Assembly (NCBI GenBank): GCA_028015205.1
Contig: CM051520.1
Location: 10,078,501 to 10,142,500 of the forward strand
Source: Mytilisepta virgata
Taxonomy: Eukaryota > Mollusca > Bivalvia > Mytilida > Mytilidae
DNA: 64,000 nt
Direction: 5' to 3'
Part shown: piece after piece, positions 12,481 through 24,524 of the stretch
How the letters are laid out: every line of letters begins with the position of its first letter
How positions within the stretch are numbered: position 1 is the stretch's first letter
The notes under the pieces: generated by a model
What the model saw: the letters and a program-made list of their open reading frames with translations, nothing else
Told to the model about the DNA's origin: nothing
The model's database searches: none
Made by a program: the position numbers and the translations under genes

Positions 12481-12930
12481 AAAAGGTAACAGAAGAAACT
12501 AAGCAAAATGACAATGATCAATATATATTAACAAAGGACTACTAGCAGTTACTGACATGCCAGCTCCAGACCTCAATTAAACTGTCTATATTCAAAAAGT
12601 TTCCCAATTTTAATTACTTATTTCATGGTCAGCACTATGATATATATATATACATTGTATATAAAACAACACGGTAGAACTGGCATGAAAATAGAACATG
12701 TACAAATAAGATACCATTTTTCATTTAAATACTTATAGATATTGAAAGTAACCAAATCCTACAAAAAATAGAACCATTACCCTGTATACTTTATAATTCT
12801 GATACAATTTTTCTGGGTGCAGTGGTTCCACAATGTTTACTATTCAACAAGGTCCATATTTACTGAGGCAATATTTTGAGAAAATTACAAACACAAAAAT
12901 AAAAAATGTATAACAGAAAGTAGAATCTGA
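12481..12930. other. Intergenic, no feature recognised
   Basis: AT-rich DNA with a short TATATA run near 12640-12660. I see no exon or repeat boundary. Confidence 0.4.
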
Positions 12931-13340
12931 GAGTCAATGGTTTCATAACATTTGGTTGAGGCAAAGTAAAGTTAGAGTACGGAAGCAGTAAATTTGGCAA
13001 TTTTTCAATTTATAAAGGGACATCACTCAAGAAAGGTAAAAGTGGCACTACGCAAATTCAAATTTGATTTGAGTTTGGTGTTAATATACATTGTATATAA
13101 GTTTCATAGCATTTGGTTGAGCAAAGTAAAGTTGGAGTGCGGAAATGCCAAATTCGTAAATTTTCCCATTTTAAAGGGACATAACTCCAGAACAGTGAAT
13201 GTGACGCAACCCAAATTCAAAAATTATCTGTGTTTGGTGGTAATAAGCATTGTGTATAAGTTTCATAACATTTGATTGAGGCAAAATAAAGTTAGAGAAC
13301 ATAAACCAATTTCGGTATGTACGTATGGACAGAAAACAAG
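12930..13340. repeat. Tandem array, ~160-bp unit, about three units
   Basis: 'CATAACATTTGGTTGAGGC' variants recur near 12945, 13106 and 13263, each followed by AAAGTAAAGTTAGAG and a 'AAAGGGACAT(A/C)ACTC' phrase. Diverged and non-coding. Confidence 0.8.
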
Positions 13341-13499
13341 GGTAAAACTTAATGCCACCTCCGCCTATCAACAGGGGCATAAAAAATTATCTCAGAGAGC
13401 TGATCGATATTTCATAGAGGCATTCATTTTATATAAACAAGACCTATCAGATGTCTGGACCTGTGTCGCATGTAAATAAGGAATTTTTTTGCATCCACT

Positions 13500-14480
13500 G
13501 TTCTCAGATTCCATAAGACTTAAAACTTTTCTCACATTATGTTTTTGGGACAGTTATATTCTGTTTGAGACACTAGACTGAAATTCATGTATCTCACATC
13601 ACACGACCTACATTGACGTAACAATGCAAAAAAAGTCCTGTCACAGTGCTAGAACGTCAGAAAACACACAACTTCGCACAAATAGTATGACAACATCAAA
13701 ATTAACATTGCTTCAAATTTGAAAACCCCTGAAGTGCAATCTAAAACATATCTTTTTAAAGTTTTGTACCTTTGGTACAAAATTAAAACGCATACGATCT
13801 TTTTGGATATAGAATTTATTTTGGACTAAGTCACCTAGTTTAAGAGAACACATTTTTGTGTCATGGAGGCCATGTTTATTACCTTTAATTTTCAGCACAG
13901 AAATGTGAGAAAAATAACTGAGTCATGGTCAAAAATGTGAGTTTGGCAAGCCTAGTTTCTGACTTGAAAATGTGAACCCTCATGTGGAATTGTCCAATCT
14001 CACATCTTAGACCATGACTGATTATTATATTCTCACATTTCTGTATGTTTGAGACAGTTATATTCTGTGTGAGACATCTCACATCCCTTGACGTAACAGT
14101 GGAAATAATGTCGCGTCACAATGCTGAAGTCAGAAAACTGCACAACTTTGCATAATTGATATGACGTTGAAATTCAGATAGCTTTAGTTTGAAAATCTCT
14201 TAAGTACAACCAAAAGGCACACGATCTTTTCAAATATGTAATTTATTTTGCACTAGGTTGCCGAGTTGAAGAGAGCACATTTTTGTGTCATGGCGGCCAT
14301 ATTTATTTCTTTAAATATTCGGCCAAGAAATGTGAGAAAAATAATCATTCATGGTAAAAAATGTGAGACTGGACAATTACACCCTCGGGTTCACATTTTC
14401 TATCATCAGAAACTCGGCAAGCCTCGTTTTTGACTGGAAAATGTGAACCCTCGGGTGGAATTTTAGAACATGACTGATTA
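13500..14480. repeat. Two-copy direct duplication, ~500-bp unit
   Basis: The block beginning at about 13531 ('GACAGTTATATTCTGT', 'TTGACGTAACA', 'GCACAACTT', 'GTCATGG(A/C)GGCCAT') recurs from about 14032 in the same order. Both copies include repeated 'AAATGTGAGA' and 'CTCACATTT' phrases in opposite orientations. Confidence 0.75.
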
Positions 14481-14559
14481 TTATAATCTGCCATTGTAAG
14501 ATTTATTTTTCAATGTAGTACAACATGTAGGTTATTCAATATGAAAAAAAAATCAGTTT

Positions 14560-15569
14560 TATTTCATTTCTTTCTCAAATCACCCCAAAAGGGTACGTGC
14601 ATATCTACAATAAAATCAGAATAACTGTGCAAAATATCATAAATTCCAGGTGAAAGGTGTTGGAGTTTCATATTACACAAACTAGGTACCCTTCAAACAT
14701 GATGTTCCTAAAAATGACTAAGTTCAAAAAATGATAAATTTGACATTTTTTCTCAAATTATCTCAAAAATGAAAGTGCACATCTACAATGTATTCAGAAC
14801 AAGTTTGCAATATTTAAAAAATGCCAGGTATAGTGATGGAGTTTCAGATAACCGTTACACAAACTTGGCACCTTTCGTACCAAATGTGCATATAAATGAC
14901 TAAGTTCAACAAATGATAAATTTGACAATTATTTCTCAAATCACCCCAAAAGGGGAGGTGCACATCTTCAATGTGTTGAGAATAAGTGTGCAATATCTCA
15001 GAAGTGCCATGTTTATGGTGTTGGAGTTTCAGATTAGACAAATTAGATAGCCTTAAAACCTGATGTGCCTAAAAACTGACTAAGTTCAACAACTGATCAA
15101 TTTGATATTTTTTTATCACATCCCCCAAATAGAGATGTAAACATTTTCAATGTGTTCAGAATAAGTGTGCATTATCTCAGATGTGCCATGTTTATGGTGT
15201 TGGAGTTTCAGGTTGCACAAACTAGGTACCCCTCATACCAAATGCGCATAAAAATGACAAAGTTTAACAAATGATAAATTTGACAATTTTTTCTCACTTT
15301 TGAGACAGGGCAGTTCCTATTTTTACCCGTGTGAGATTTTCTTATCTCACCCATGGGTGAGATAAGAAATTCACATGCCCTTTACCACCAAACCGTCTAC
15401 TCAGGCTTTTTACATAATACGCTTGTACTTTTCCCCGGTGTTAGATTCTTTATATCTCAAATCACCCCAAAAGGGGAATTGAACATTTTCATTGTGTTCA
15501 GAATAAGTGTGCAATATTTTAGAAGTGCCAGGTTTATAGTGTTGGGAGTTTCAGATTACACAAAGTAGG
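14560..15569. repeat. Tandem array, ~180-190-bp unit, partly interrupted
   Basis: The phrase 'AAATCACCCCAAAAGGG' with 'TGTGCAATATCTCAGAAGTG' and 'TTGGAGTTTCAGATTACAC' recurs near 14577, 14760, 14940, 15120 and 15460. The DNA transposon at 15572 is inserted in the last unit. Confidence 0.8.
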
Positions 15570-15571
15570 TA

Positions 15572-16376
15572 CAGTTGACTCTCGTTATCTCGAACTCCAC
15601 GGGACCACAAGAAAAATTCGAGATAGGAGAAGTTCGACTAAAAAGGAGTTGACATTTTTTCGAGAAAGAACAGGGGAGATAATTTAGCAACTTCCAGTAA
15701 ACCTAAAGAGAGTATTGTGTTCCGGTAGCGAAGTACGTTTTAATATTCGTGATTGACAGTTCTTGTTGTGTGTGTACAATATGCTACTTTTGTGTACTTT
15801 TGTCTTATTTTTGTACATTTCCAACTATTATTTGTGTATTAGGTATTCCAATAATGAGTTGAAGGAAACTTTTTTCGACCGAAAATAACACAAAATCGGA
15901 TATCGTAATTGTGTGATTTTAAGTTGACAAAAGTTTTACTTCCGTATATACATGTGACATTTTGAAAGGCATACAAGTGATCAATCAAGATTCATATTTA
16001 TAACAAAATGCTTTAAATTTCTCAAATTTCTCAAAATTATTTTTTTATTCATTCGAAGTTATTTATAGAACATCGATACAATAGATGAAACGACCCGGTC
16101 GGTTTACATAATCCGTAATTTATACCTACCAAGCGCATGGCGGTAAACAAATAAAAGTGTTCATTAATGTCATTAAAAGCTCTTTATAGATCATGTGTCA
16201 CTAATTAATACCTTATGGAGGTGATGACCTGTTAATGAAATTAGTTCGAGATAGAAAAAAATTCGACTTACAAGAATTCGACTAAACAGGAGTAAAAATA
16301 CATACATTTATATGGGACGATTTTTGGGACCAGAGAAAAAATTCGACTCAAGCGAGTTCGAGACGAGAGTCGACTG
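15572..16376. mobile_element. Non-autonomous DNA transposon with TA duplication (pogo/Tc1-mariner type)
   Basis: The 805-bp element starts CAGTTGACTCTCGTTATCTC and ends GAGACGAGAGTCGACTG. It has ~23-bp terminal inverted repeats and TA on each side (15570-15571, 16377-16378). Internal 'TTCGAGATA' and 'TTCGACT' words repeat close to both ends. There is no transposase ORF. The TA duplication and CAG start fit the Tc1/mariner/pogo group. Confidence 0.85.
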
Positions 16377-16686
16377 TACCTTATTCTGTGACAGACTGAT
16401 AGACAGACAGAGTGACCAAACTCTTAGTGCTGCTTCTGCCTTTGGTGAAGCAGGTAAAAATGCTGAAGGAGTAGTACTAAATGTATTGAATGGGTTAAGA
16501 AGAATTCAGGATTTTATGTGAATTCAGATCAAGATGACAATGTAAGGTCTTCAAAAGTTAAATGCACATATATTTTTATGTTATCCAACTGTTTTGAGCT
16601 TCAACTGTTTAAAATCCCAATCAAATAAGTATAAAAATTTATATTTGTACAACTTGACATAAATCATATTACTATATATCACATCT

Positions 16687-19600
16687 CTAACGCTGCATCA
16701 CTTCAAATTCCTTATTTATATGTGCTTTGTATTTTCTACGATATTTTATGTCTTTAACTGGCTCTCTAAACATTTCATCATCAGGGTTATCCGGATCAGA
16801 CTGCAACTGAACATTTGTGTATTCAAAGTTCACATGTAAATTTTTTGGTAAATTTAATTTTGTTATGTCTTCATAAGCACAAGAATCCTTCACCTCAGTT
16901 TTAAAATAGGTCACTACATCCTGAATATTGTTCATTGAAGTTAAATCCATATTTGTCACAATATGATCAAATTCTTTCTGACATCTTGTCAAGAGCTGAA
17001 ATTATACAAACACATTTTTAGTATGTATTAAATCAACAACATACTGAAGATTATTAGTATAAAATGAGAATAATGATGTCTTTAATACTGTAAATTTGGA
17101 AATAAATGAATATTTTTATTATTGTGAATCATATATAACCAACACACAATAATACGAGGATAAATAGTGTACATTGTGTGATTTCAGCACATATAAATAG
17201 AATATTGCAATTTGAAAATGTAAGCTCCTTTGTGTTCTGTTAAAGAAATGCAGAATGTCAAAGTGACCTTGATATTTGACCTTTGACCTAAAAAAAAGGT
17301 AGATCATTTGCATTTGTCCTGCAAACTTTGGTTACATTCTGCACATTAGTTCCTGAGCAAATGACAAAAAGTCATTTCCAATACAGTTTCAATGGAAACT
17401 TTGAACAGCTGCACCCATTGGTTGATCAGATGATTCTCAATAAAAAGTAAACCGTGTGTGGAGGGTTTATGTTGTCATAAATCCTGCAAAGTTTCCAAAC
17501 AATTCATACTGTAGTTTCAGAGGAAAAGCTTTTTGAAAATTGGCAAAACAAAATCCAAGATGGCCTCTGGCAGCCATGTTGTTCATCCAACTGGAACCAA
17601 AGGTGGAAAGTTGATAGAGGTCCTTCGATACATCATTCCTGTCAACTTTGGTTAAAATGTGCCCATTAGTTCCTGAGAAATTGACGAAAAAGTCCTTTCC
17701 CATATGGTTTTAATGGAAAATTTTAACAGCCGCAGTGCCGGTTGAGCAGATGAATCTCAACCAAATGTGGATGTTTTGTAGAGGGCATTGTTGTCATCAA
17801 GCCTGCAAAGTTTCAAAACATTTTATAATGTAGTTTCAGAGAAGATTTTTGAAAACTGGCCAATCAAAAAGATGGCCTCTGGCAGCCGTTTTTCATCCAT
17901 AAGGAACCAAAGGTGGACTGATTGTAGAGATCCTTCCATACATCATTCGTACCAAATTTGGTTACAATCCTCCAACTAGTTTCAGAGGAAAAGATCAAAA
18001 TGTGAAAAGTTTACAGACAATGGACACAATGTGATGACATAAGCTCACATGGCCTTTAGTGAGCTAATAAAAGGGCTTTGCTTAGAGCAGCATATGACCA
18101 CAAAATTCCTTTTTGGCACCTTTTACCCATTATACCTGTAAAAGATGGTAAAACTTAGTTGACATACTACTAAAAGTACTCATCAAGGTGAATTATAAGA
18201 AAATATCCCAATTAAAATTGGATAAAAAATAAATTTGTTTGTTTGTTTAGTTGGGGTTTTACGCCGTTTTCAGCACTTTTGGCTATTTCGCTGCGGCCAG
18301 TTTTTATTGGTGGAGGAAGCCGGAGTACCCGGAGAAAACCACCGACCTTCGGTAGGAAAATTGGCAATCCTTGTCAATTAAGATTGGAGTCGAACACACC
18401 CCGCCACCGGTGAGATTCGAACTCACAACTTCAGCGTTGACAGGCTAGTGATCTTTAGTAGTCATGACGAACTACCTAGACCATTTGGCCACCCAGGCCC
18501 CTAAAAAATAAATAGAATTACATATAAAGGCAGATTGCTTTTTGGGCATTTTTCACCCCTTATATCTCAAACACAGTAAAAGATAGAAGAATTCTGTGGA
18601 GATACTACTGGAAATACTCATCAAGATGAATTAAAACAAAACAGTCCATTAAATTTGTGTGAAAATAAAAATTTTACGCATCTTGCAAAATGGCTAATTT
18701 TGACCCCTTTAATCCCTTTTATCTCTGTAATGACATAAGTAACACAAAATGCCTCAGGTAACTTTTATTGTATTTCCTATGAAGAACCATTTAAAAAAAT
18801 CTTCAAAATCGAATAAGAAATAAAAAAAGTTTTGAAAATTTAGGTGTTCCTTTTTTGGCCCCTTATATCTCTAAATTGAGATAGTGAAAAATAGATCTCT
18901 ACAGGTTTTTTCCATTTTTATTAAGGAACATTATAAACCAAAAATCATAAAAATTTTAAAAGTTACATCAAAACTATCAAAAAAACCCTTAATGACCCTC
19001 AGAAATAAAAACAGGAGATGCCAGATCCCAACCTGTATTTCCTATGGGGGACAATTGTGGTAAAATATCATAAGGATACGTTCAATAAAACAAAAGTAAA
19101 TGACCGTAAACCTAACTGTCTATGGACACTGACGCTTACGACAGGCTCATACCATAATACAACCACAAATATTTGCTGTCGTTTAAAAGTTCAATAAAAA
19201 CTGTTAGTGGTAATTTTGATACCTTCAGTCAAAGTTATAGTATTTCCCAATTACATGTAACATTTAGTGAACCAAAAAATCTTGACATTGAATCTAGTGA
19301 CAATATCACAAGTACATACAGGTAGATTGTGATATATTTTCTCATTTCGTATCATACAAGACTAAAAGAGTTTCCAGTAACAAAACCTATGAATACGACT
19401 GAATGATATTTGTCCCATATGAGCAATGATAAAGATCTGATTTTAATGAGACCGGAGTATTAGGGATAAAGTGTATAAATGTTCCATCAATGTTCGTAGA
19501 ATCTATGTCACACACTGTAAGTACGATGTTTGGTGTTTTGTTGTTGACTTTTTTTTTATTTATCTTTATTTTTTACTTAGACAAATAAGATAGTACAGTA

Positions 19601-22600
19601 TATAATGAAATGCACAGTATGTTTATTTCAAACATTTATTTCTCTATGTGGTACTCAAATAAAAACACTGACAAATAAAATAAATGTAATTTTCTATGAT
19701 CTAAACATTTGTAATGTATTAAGTCAAGGAGTTTCCATTCTATTTAGTCAATGAAGTAGAAGATTTTTCACCCCACAAAAATATTCCTAAACTTTTTCAA
19801 TTTCTTTAATTTCAATTTATGGAACACCCATCCAATTGTTCTTGGTCAGGTTGGAGCAAATATACATATTAACTGGCTTTACCATAAACTTTTGTGTTCT
19901 GTTCTCCAGTGATAATGATACAAGATCTTTGGACTGTCCAAACACATCACTAGCTATGGACTGTATTTTCTCTTCTACATCAGCTGGTGGTTTATAGGCT
20001 CTTGTGGTCTGTATTCCCCTAAAACATAAACAGTCTTTAATTTATATTTTTACAATTAGGGGATAAAAATATTGGCCTTTTCATGATTCTGTCATTGTCA
20101 GGAGTCCCATAATTTTTTTAATGGGAACATCTAAGAAGCAGTCCACCAAACTTTAGTGCAAATTGGTCAGATTGGATAGGTGGTTTCAGGGGAGAGGAAT
20201 GCAGGACAACAGACGAAATCGATGGATACCAAGTGATGGCAACATGAAATTAAAGGCTCCCAAGGGGCCTGTATCACACTCCTGGATTTAATTTGCCATT
20301 CAAAAATCACAAAAGGGAATGCAACAATATCATTACAAACCAATTCTGTCTGACATCCAGCATTTTCGCTTTTTTTAATTTTCAATAGCAATGACCATAT
20401 TGCTCTATGGTACTTGTCCCAGACTAAATTTATAAAGGGTATTAGAAGGGACCATTCAGCCAGATTTGGTATAAATTGCTCCAGTAGTTTCAAAGAGTAA
20501 TTAAGATTTTAAAACATATATTTGCTAATTTATCTATTTTTAGTATGGTGGCCATATTGCTTATAGGTCAAACCCCCAATTGTGAAAGGGGATTGGCCAT
20601 CTAAAGACTATTCCATCAAAGAATGGTTTTAATTCCCCTAGTAGTTTCAGAGGATAAGATTTTATAGTTTTGGGGGTTTTGTTTGGCTGACTTTTATATT
20701 CGTAATAATGGAGGTCAGTGGTCAATGACCCCCAGTCACACTTTTGAAAGAGGACTATCTAAAAATCATTTTATCAAACTTCAGTCTAAATTGACTGAGC
20801 AGTTTCAGAGGAGATTTTAAATGTTTTTTTTTACTGTTTTAGTAATGGAAGACATGTTGGTCATAGGTCCAGACCTCTGGACACACGTTTGAAAGGGAAC
20901 CATCTAAGGACCATTCCATCATACATGTCATAGTTTGGTCTCAAATGACCCAAATGTTTCAGAGGAAAAGATTTTTAAATATTTTTTTGCTGATTTTTAT
21001 ATTTTTAGTAATGGGCCCAATATAGGTCCAGACTCCAGAGCCATGGGCACCATTTTAAAATGGGATCGTCAAAGGACCATTCCATCAAATTTTTGTATCA
21101 ATTTCCCCAGTTGTTTCAGAGAAAAATTTTAATTACTTTTTTGCTGATTTTTCTATTTTTAGTAATGTTGGCCACACCAGTATTTGTTGATGACCAGACC
21201 CTCTGACATAATTTTGAATGTGGACCACATAAGAACCATTCCTTCAAAGTTTGGTCTCAATTGCTCTAGTAGTTACAGAGAAGATTTTAAAATTTTTTTG
21301 GTGATTTTTCTATTTTTAGTAATGACAGCCATATTTGCTGGAGGTGTGGACCCCTGGACACAGTTTGAAAGGTGACCACCTAAGGACCATTCCATCAAAG
21401 TTTGGTCTCACTTGCACTAGCTAGCAGTTTCAGAGAAGATCTTTAAATATTTTAATCTTGATTTTTCAATTTTAAGTAAAGACGGCCATATCTGGTGGAT
21501 GTCCGGACCTCCCTGGACATATTTCTGAAAGGGGATCACCTAAGGACCTTTCCCCCAAACTTTGGTCACAATTTGCCCAGTGGTTGCCCAGGAGATTTTT
21601 AAAGGAAAGTTTACCCCGATTCTATATAAAAACATTTTACCCATAACCTTCAAATTTCAATACAAATATTCTTTCAGTCCTTCTCCTATTCCTCCATAAA
21701 ATTTCTACAGAAAACGGTGGATCATGGGAAAAAGACACTTCCATTACAAAACAAATTTTAATTTTCTGACAATAACAATCACAACAAACTGAACATAGTT
21801 AATCAAGCCCAGCAACAATAGCCAACTATCTGCATGTAGTGTGACAAATGGATACGGAAGAATTGATTTTTATGTCAACTAGATGTATAAAGCTGAAATA
21901 AGTACCCTTATATCTGTAGTAAAGTTTGTTTAGTTGGGGTTTTACGCCGTTTCCAGCCCATTTTGGCTATTTCGCGGCGGCCAGTTTTTATTGGTAGAGG
22001 AAGCCAGAGTACATGGAAAGAACCACCAACCTTTCATAGGAAAATTGCCAATCCTTGTCTATAAAGATCAGAGTTGAACACACCCGACCACTGGTGAGAT
22101 TCGAACTCACAACCACTAGTGATCATTAGTAGTCATGATGAACTACCTAGACCACTAGACCAGTCGGCCACCAGGTAAAGTACCCCAGTAAGTAATTGTA
22201 GTATAAACAATATATAAGTACATGTATAATGTTTTTCACAGCAGTTTCAAGACCAACTTAAATTTTAGTGTAAAAACTCTTCTGCCTTATAGCAAAATCA
22301 GAAATATATTCAAAGTGTAAAACTTTGTATCATTTCTATCACAATTTGTAAATCTAATTGTGTATTAATATTGCTAACTTTTGATTTAATTATACATGAA
22401 ATTCTATTTCCAATAAAATACACAAATGGGACAATTAAAATTCCTTTTAATAGAATATCTTACGATCTTTTCTTCAAGCCTTGAAATCTATCTTTAAATG
22501 TAATTGGCTCTTTTCTTAACTCCTCTTCTAAATCTAAATCTTTCTTCTTAAACCTGTCAAAAAATCCTGTCCTGACAAATATCTGTAAAAGAGAAGGGAA

Positions 22601-22909
22601 AACATGGAAAATGGGGACTTATTTCATTAATCAGAAAGTAAATCCCAATATAAATATTTATATCTGAAATAAGTGGAAATTGATAGCATATGGGGTATAA
22701 TTGAAAACTGAAAGCATATGGGGTATAAATGAAAATTGAAAGCATAAGGAAAAGATTGATAGAACACGTGTTGTCTTCAACAATGAGCAACAGTTCAAAC
22801 TACCGGTAATCATATTTTAAATTTTATACCAATTTTATTGTCTTAATATTTTTCTTTCATACATGCAAAAGAACAGAGAAAACTAAATTGATTTTACCTT
22901 ATCCATCAT
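16687..22909 (-). CDS. MRPL50: Mitochondrial large ribosomal subunit protein mL50 (MRPL50)
   Basis: Minus-strand exons: tentative exon 1 (22898-22909, donor AAG|GTAAAA), then 22464-22582, 19883-20018 and 16687-16995. The junctions are in phase and give 191 aa. Exon 3 has RAYKPPADVEEKIQS, followed by DVFG and SLENRTQKF. Exon 4 has IQDVVTYFKTEV and KLNLPKNLHVNFEY. Both match the mL50 family's RAYxPPxD...VFG start and the C-terminal LPxNLxxxxxY block. Compared with vertebrate mL50 (about 158 aa) there is an extra ~40-residue charged C-terminal tail rich in D, E, K and R. The protein sits in the mitochondrial 39S subunit. Exon 1 is uncertain because it gives only MMDK, after a short upstream ORF, and lies in an inverted repeat. 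Another upstream exon could encode the presequence, although MMDKIFVRTGFFDRFKKK could itself be a basic, hydrophobic targeting segment. Confidence 0.85.
17300..18070 (-). repeat. Tandem array (~320-bp higher-order unit) with terminal hairpin, reverse orientation
   Basis: The phrase TGTTGTCAT(A/C)AA..CCTGCAAAGTTTC with GATGGCCTCTGGCAGCC recurs near 17470-17580 and 17788-17890. On the minus strand it is preceded by the hairpin AGCTCAC...GTGAGCT at about 18041-18065. This is the inverted counterpart of the element at 45.1 kb. It lies in an mL50 intron. Confidence 0.75.
18235..18501 (-). mobile_element. tRNA-derived SINE, copy 1
   Basis: Read on the minus strand, the head has a pol III A-box-like TGGCCAAATGGTCTAGG and a B box GAGTTCGAATCTC, as in a tRNA. 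It is followed by a ~170-bp body and a tail ending in a GTTT-type repeat (plus strand TTTGTTTGTTTG). A perfect 12-bp target duplication, TAAAAAATAAAT, flanks it (18223-18234 and 18502-18513). This is clear evidence of LINE-mediated retroposition. It may belong to a molluscan tRNA-SINE family such as RUDI, but I could not verify this. Confidence 0.92.
18514..19882. other. mL50 intron, diverged minisatellite-like sequence, no gene
   Basis: 18540-18960 contains weak repeats of 'CCCCTTATATCTC' phrases. The rest is AT-rich without exons that I could support. Confidence 0.45.
20100..21610. repeat. Tandem array, ~155-bp unit, about nine diverged units
   Basis: 'GGACCATTCCATCAAAGTTTG' variants recur near 20911, 21071, 21231 and 21387, with weaker copies from 20145 and at 21545. 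Each is followed by 'TTTCAGAGAAGATTTT...TTTTTAGTAATG..GGCCATAT'. The array fills most of the second mL50 intron. Confidence 0.85.
21926..22174 (-). mobile_element. tRNA-derived SINE, copy 2
   Basis: Same family as the copy at 18235 (TTGGGGTTTTACGCCGTTT, GTGAGATTCGAACTCACAAC, TAGTAGTCATGA), also in minus orientation in an mL50 intron. It is flanked by GTAAAGT on both sides (21919-21925, 22175-22181), a probable 7-bp target duplication. A few bases of the head are deleted. Confidence 0.88.
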
Positions 22910-23146
22910 CCCAAGTCAGGATTTTGTATCCATGTTTGTTCCTACAAACCCCTGACATCACATATTCATATTTTGCCGGTTGCCTGGTGTGATCTAGAAA
23001 ATTCTACCTACGATGCAAAATGATTCTCTTTTGACCTTGAGAAGAACCAATGAAAATCGTTAACTTCCGACCCGCAAAATATGAATGTGTGATGTCAGGG
23101 GTTTGTAGGAAAGAAAGTGGATACAAAACCCTGACTTGGGAGGATG
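22903..23146. repeat. Inverted repeat with ~70-bp arms at the mL50 5' end
   Basis: Left arm 22903-22976 (CCAAGTCAGG, ACAAACCCCTGACATCACAT, TTCATATTTTGC) pairs with right arm 23074-23146 (GCAAAATATGAA, TGTGATGTCAGGGGTTTGT, CCTGACTTGG). The loop is about 97 bp. The arms are roughly 85-90% complementary. Confidence 0.85.
23040..23080 (-). promoter_or_regulatory. Candidate mL50 promoter (CCAAT and ETS/GABP-like motifs)
   Basis: The inverted-repeat loop contains a CCAAT pentamer (23047-23051, plus strand; ATTGG on the minus strand). On the minus strand there is also a TCGGAAGT word near 23063-23070. ETS/GABP sites of the CGGAAGT type are common in promoters of nuclear-encoded mitochondrial genes. 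Position upstream of the candidate exon 1 supports this; nothing else does. Confidence 0.35.
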
Positions 23147-24524
23147 ACCTTATCTGGCCTCAAAGATACCATAAATTATGGCTAGTAATAGTTTTGCATT
23201 CTAACTTCCCAAGAAGTCTAGACCATCTTTGTTTGTTCAAATTAAGAATTCTGATTTTTGAATTACCTGTCACACATAAAATTTTTAAAAAAAATTAACA
23301 TCTGAACATATTAAGAACCATATCTACCAAGCAACATCAAAATCTTGCAACTATTGCATTTATTGAATATATTGAAAGTTGACACATCTAAATTTACTCT
23401 TAAGTTGTTTAGAACAATTTTTTCTAACATTTTACTAAATATTATTATCATTTTATTTCATTAATTTTATTACTTTATCTAAATTTTTTGAAAAAGGCCA
23501 CATTCATTCAGGTACTATTCTGCCCTTCAGATCACAGGAGAGTTCCTATGAGGTACTGCATGACAAGAATGTTTCTTTCCATTTATACCTAGAAAACCAT
23601 GATCAAATGTGGGTACTTATAAAGTGAGAAATAGAATCGATACAAAACGAAATGAAAAATGAAGGAATGAAATATAACGAAACAAAACGTTATATAACCC
23701 AAATAATTCTTGAATATAGAATCTACAATGTATCTAAGCCGTTTGGCATAATTTTGAGCATCTACATGGCAATTTTGGTGATGCTATTGATAATAATCAT
23801 TGTTTAAACGGAATATTTAAGATGAGAGGAAATATCCTATGTTCTCTTAATTAATGATTCCTTTGTTTTTAATTCAAGGCATTTTTTTGTTTGTTTTTCA
23901 ACTGGAATTTTGCAAATAAAAATTCGAATTTTTACTATGACTTTCATGTAAAATCCAGTGTTTTATCTCTTCAATTAGACATTTGCAATTGTTCAAAATG
24001 AACCATACCACATACAGCTCGTATTGCATATTTGCTTGTGGTTTTTAAATTTTCTGGCCTATGTTGTAACATTCAAAGACATTAGCGATATTGATATTTG
24101 TTGCGTTCTATTAAAAATCACTAAATTGTGGAGGCTTTATGTTTAGATTTTTGCAAATAAAGTTATTGTTTTTAGAAAGATTGCATACTGAATTTAGTAC
24201 TCCAAGCAGACAGACAGTACCTGTAACGTACATGTGTACAATAATGCTTTGATGTTTCAAAAATACTTGTTAATTGAATTTAAATATTTTAAAGACATTG
24301 GACAGCATTCTAAAAGCCCGGTACCCCATTTTTAAAGATATCATGACACAAAAATGTGCAATAGGTCCAAAATGCAACATTGCTTAAATTAACTTTTAAA
24401 ATATATATTATTTCGAAGATAACCGAACTGTCAAATTTAATTACTTTACACTTTGGACCCTGATGCAAGAAATTGGGTGCAAAAGGATAAGTTAGGTCTT
24501 TTATAAATCCACATTTACTCATTA
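23147..24524. other. Intergenic, no feature recognised
   Basis: AT-rich, with no ORF having domain-like content and no clear repeat boundary. Confidence 0.4.

Noticed and set aside
16312..16521. 69-codon ORF across the end of the TA-flanked transposon
   Set aside because: It crosses a transposon boundary into satellite DNA and has no domain-like content.
18380..18500. tRNA-like sequence with A and B boxes
   Set aside because: The promoter boxes belong to the head of a SINE, repeated at 21.9, 39.7 and 63.6 kb. The cloverleaf is not intact, so it is not annotated as a tRNA gene.
19820..19882. Continuation of mL50 exon 3 to an in-frame stop
   Set aside because: Ending at the donor ATG|GTAAAG (19883|19882) joins in frame to the conserved C-terminal exon. 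The read-through tail has no family similarity.
23050..23298. 82-codon plus-strand ORF
   Set aside because: It starts inside the right arm of an inverted repeat, shows no domain and runs into low-complexity lysines.
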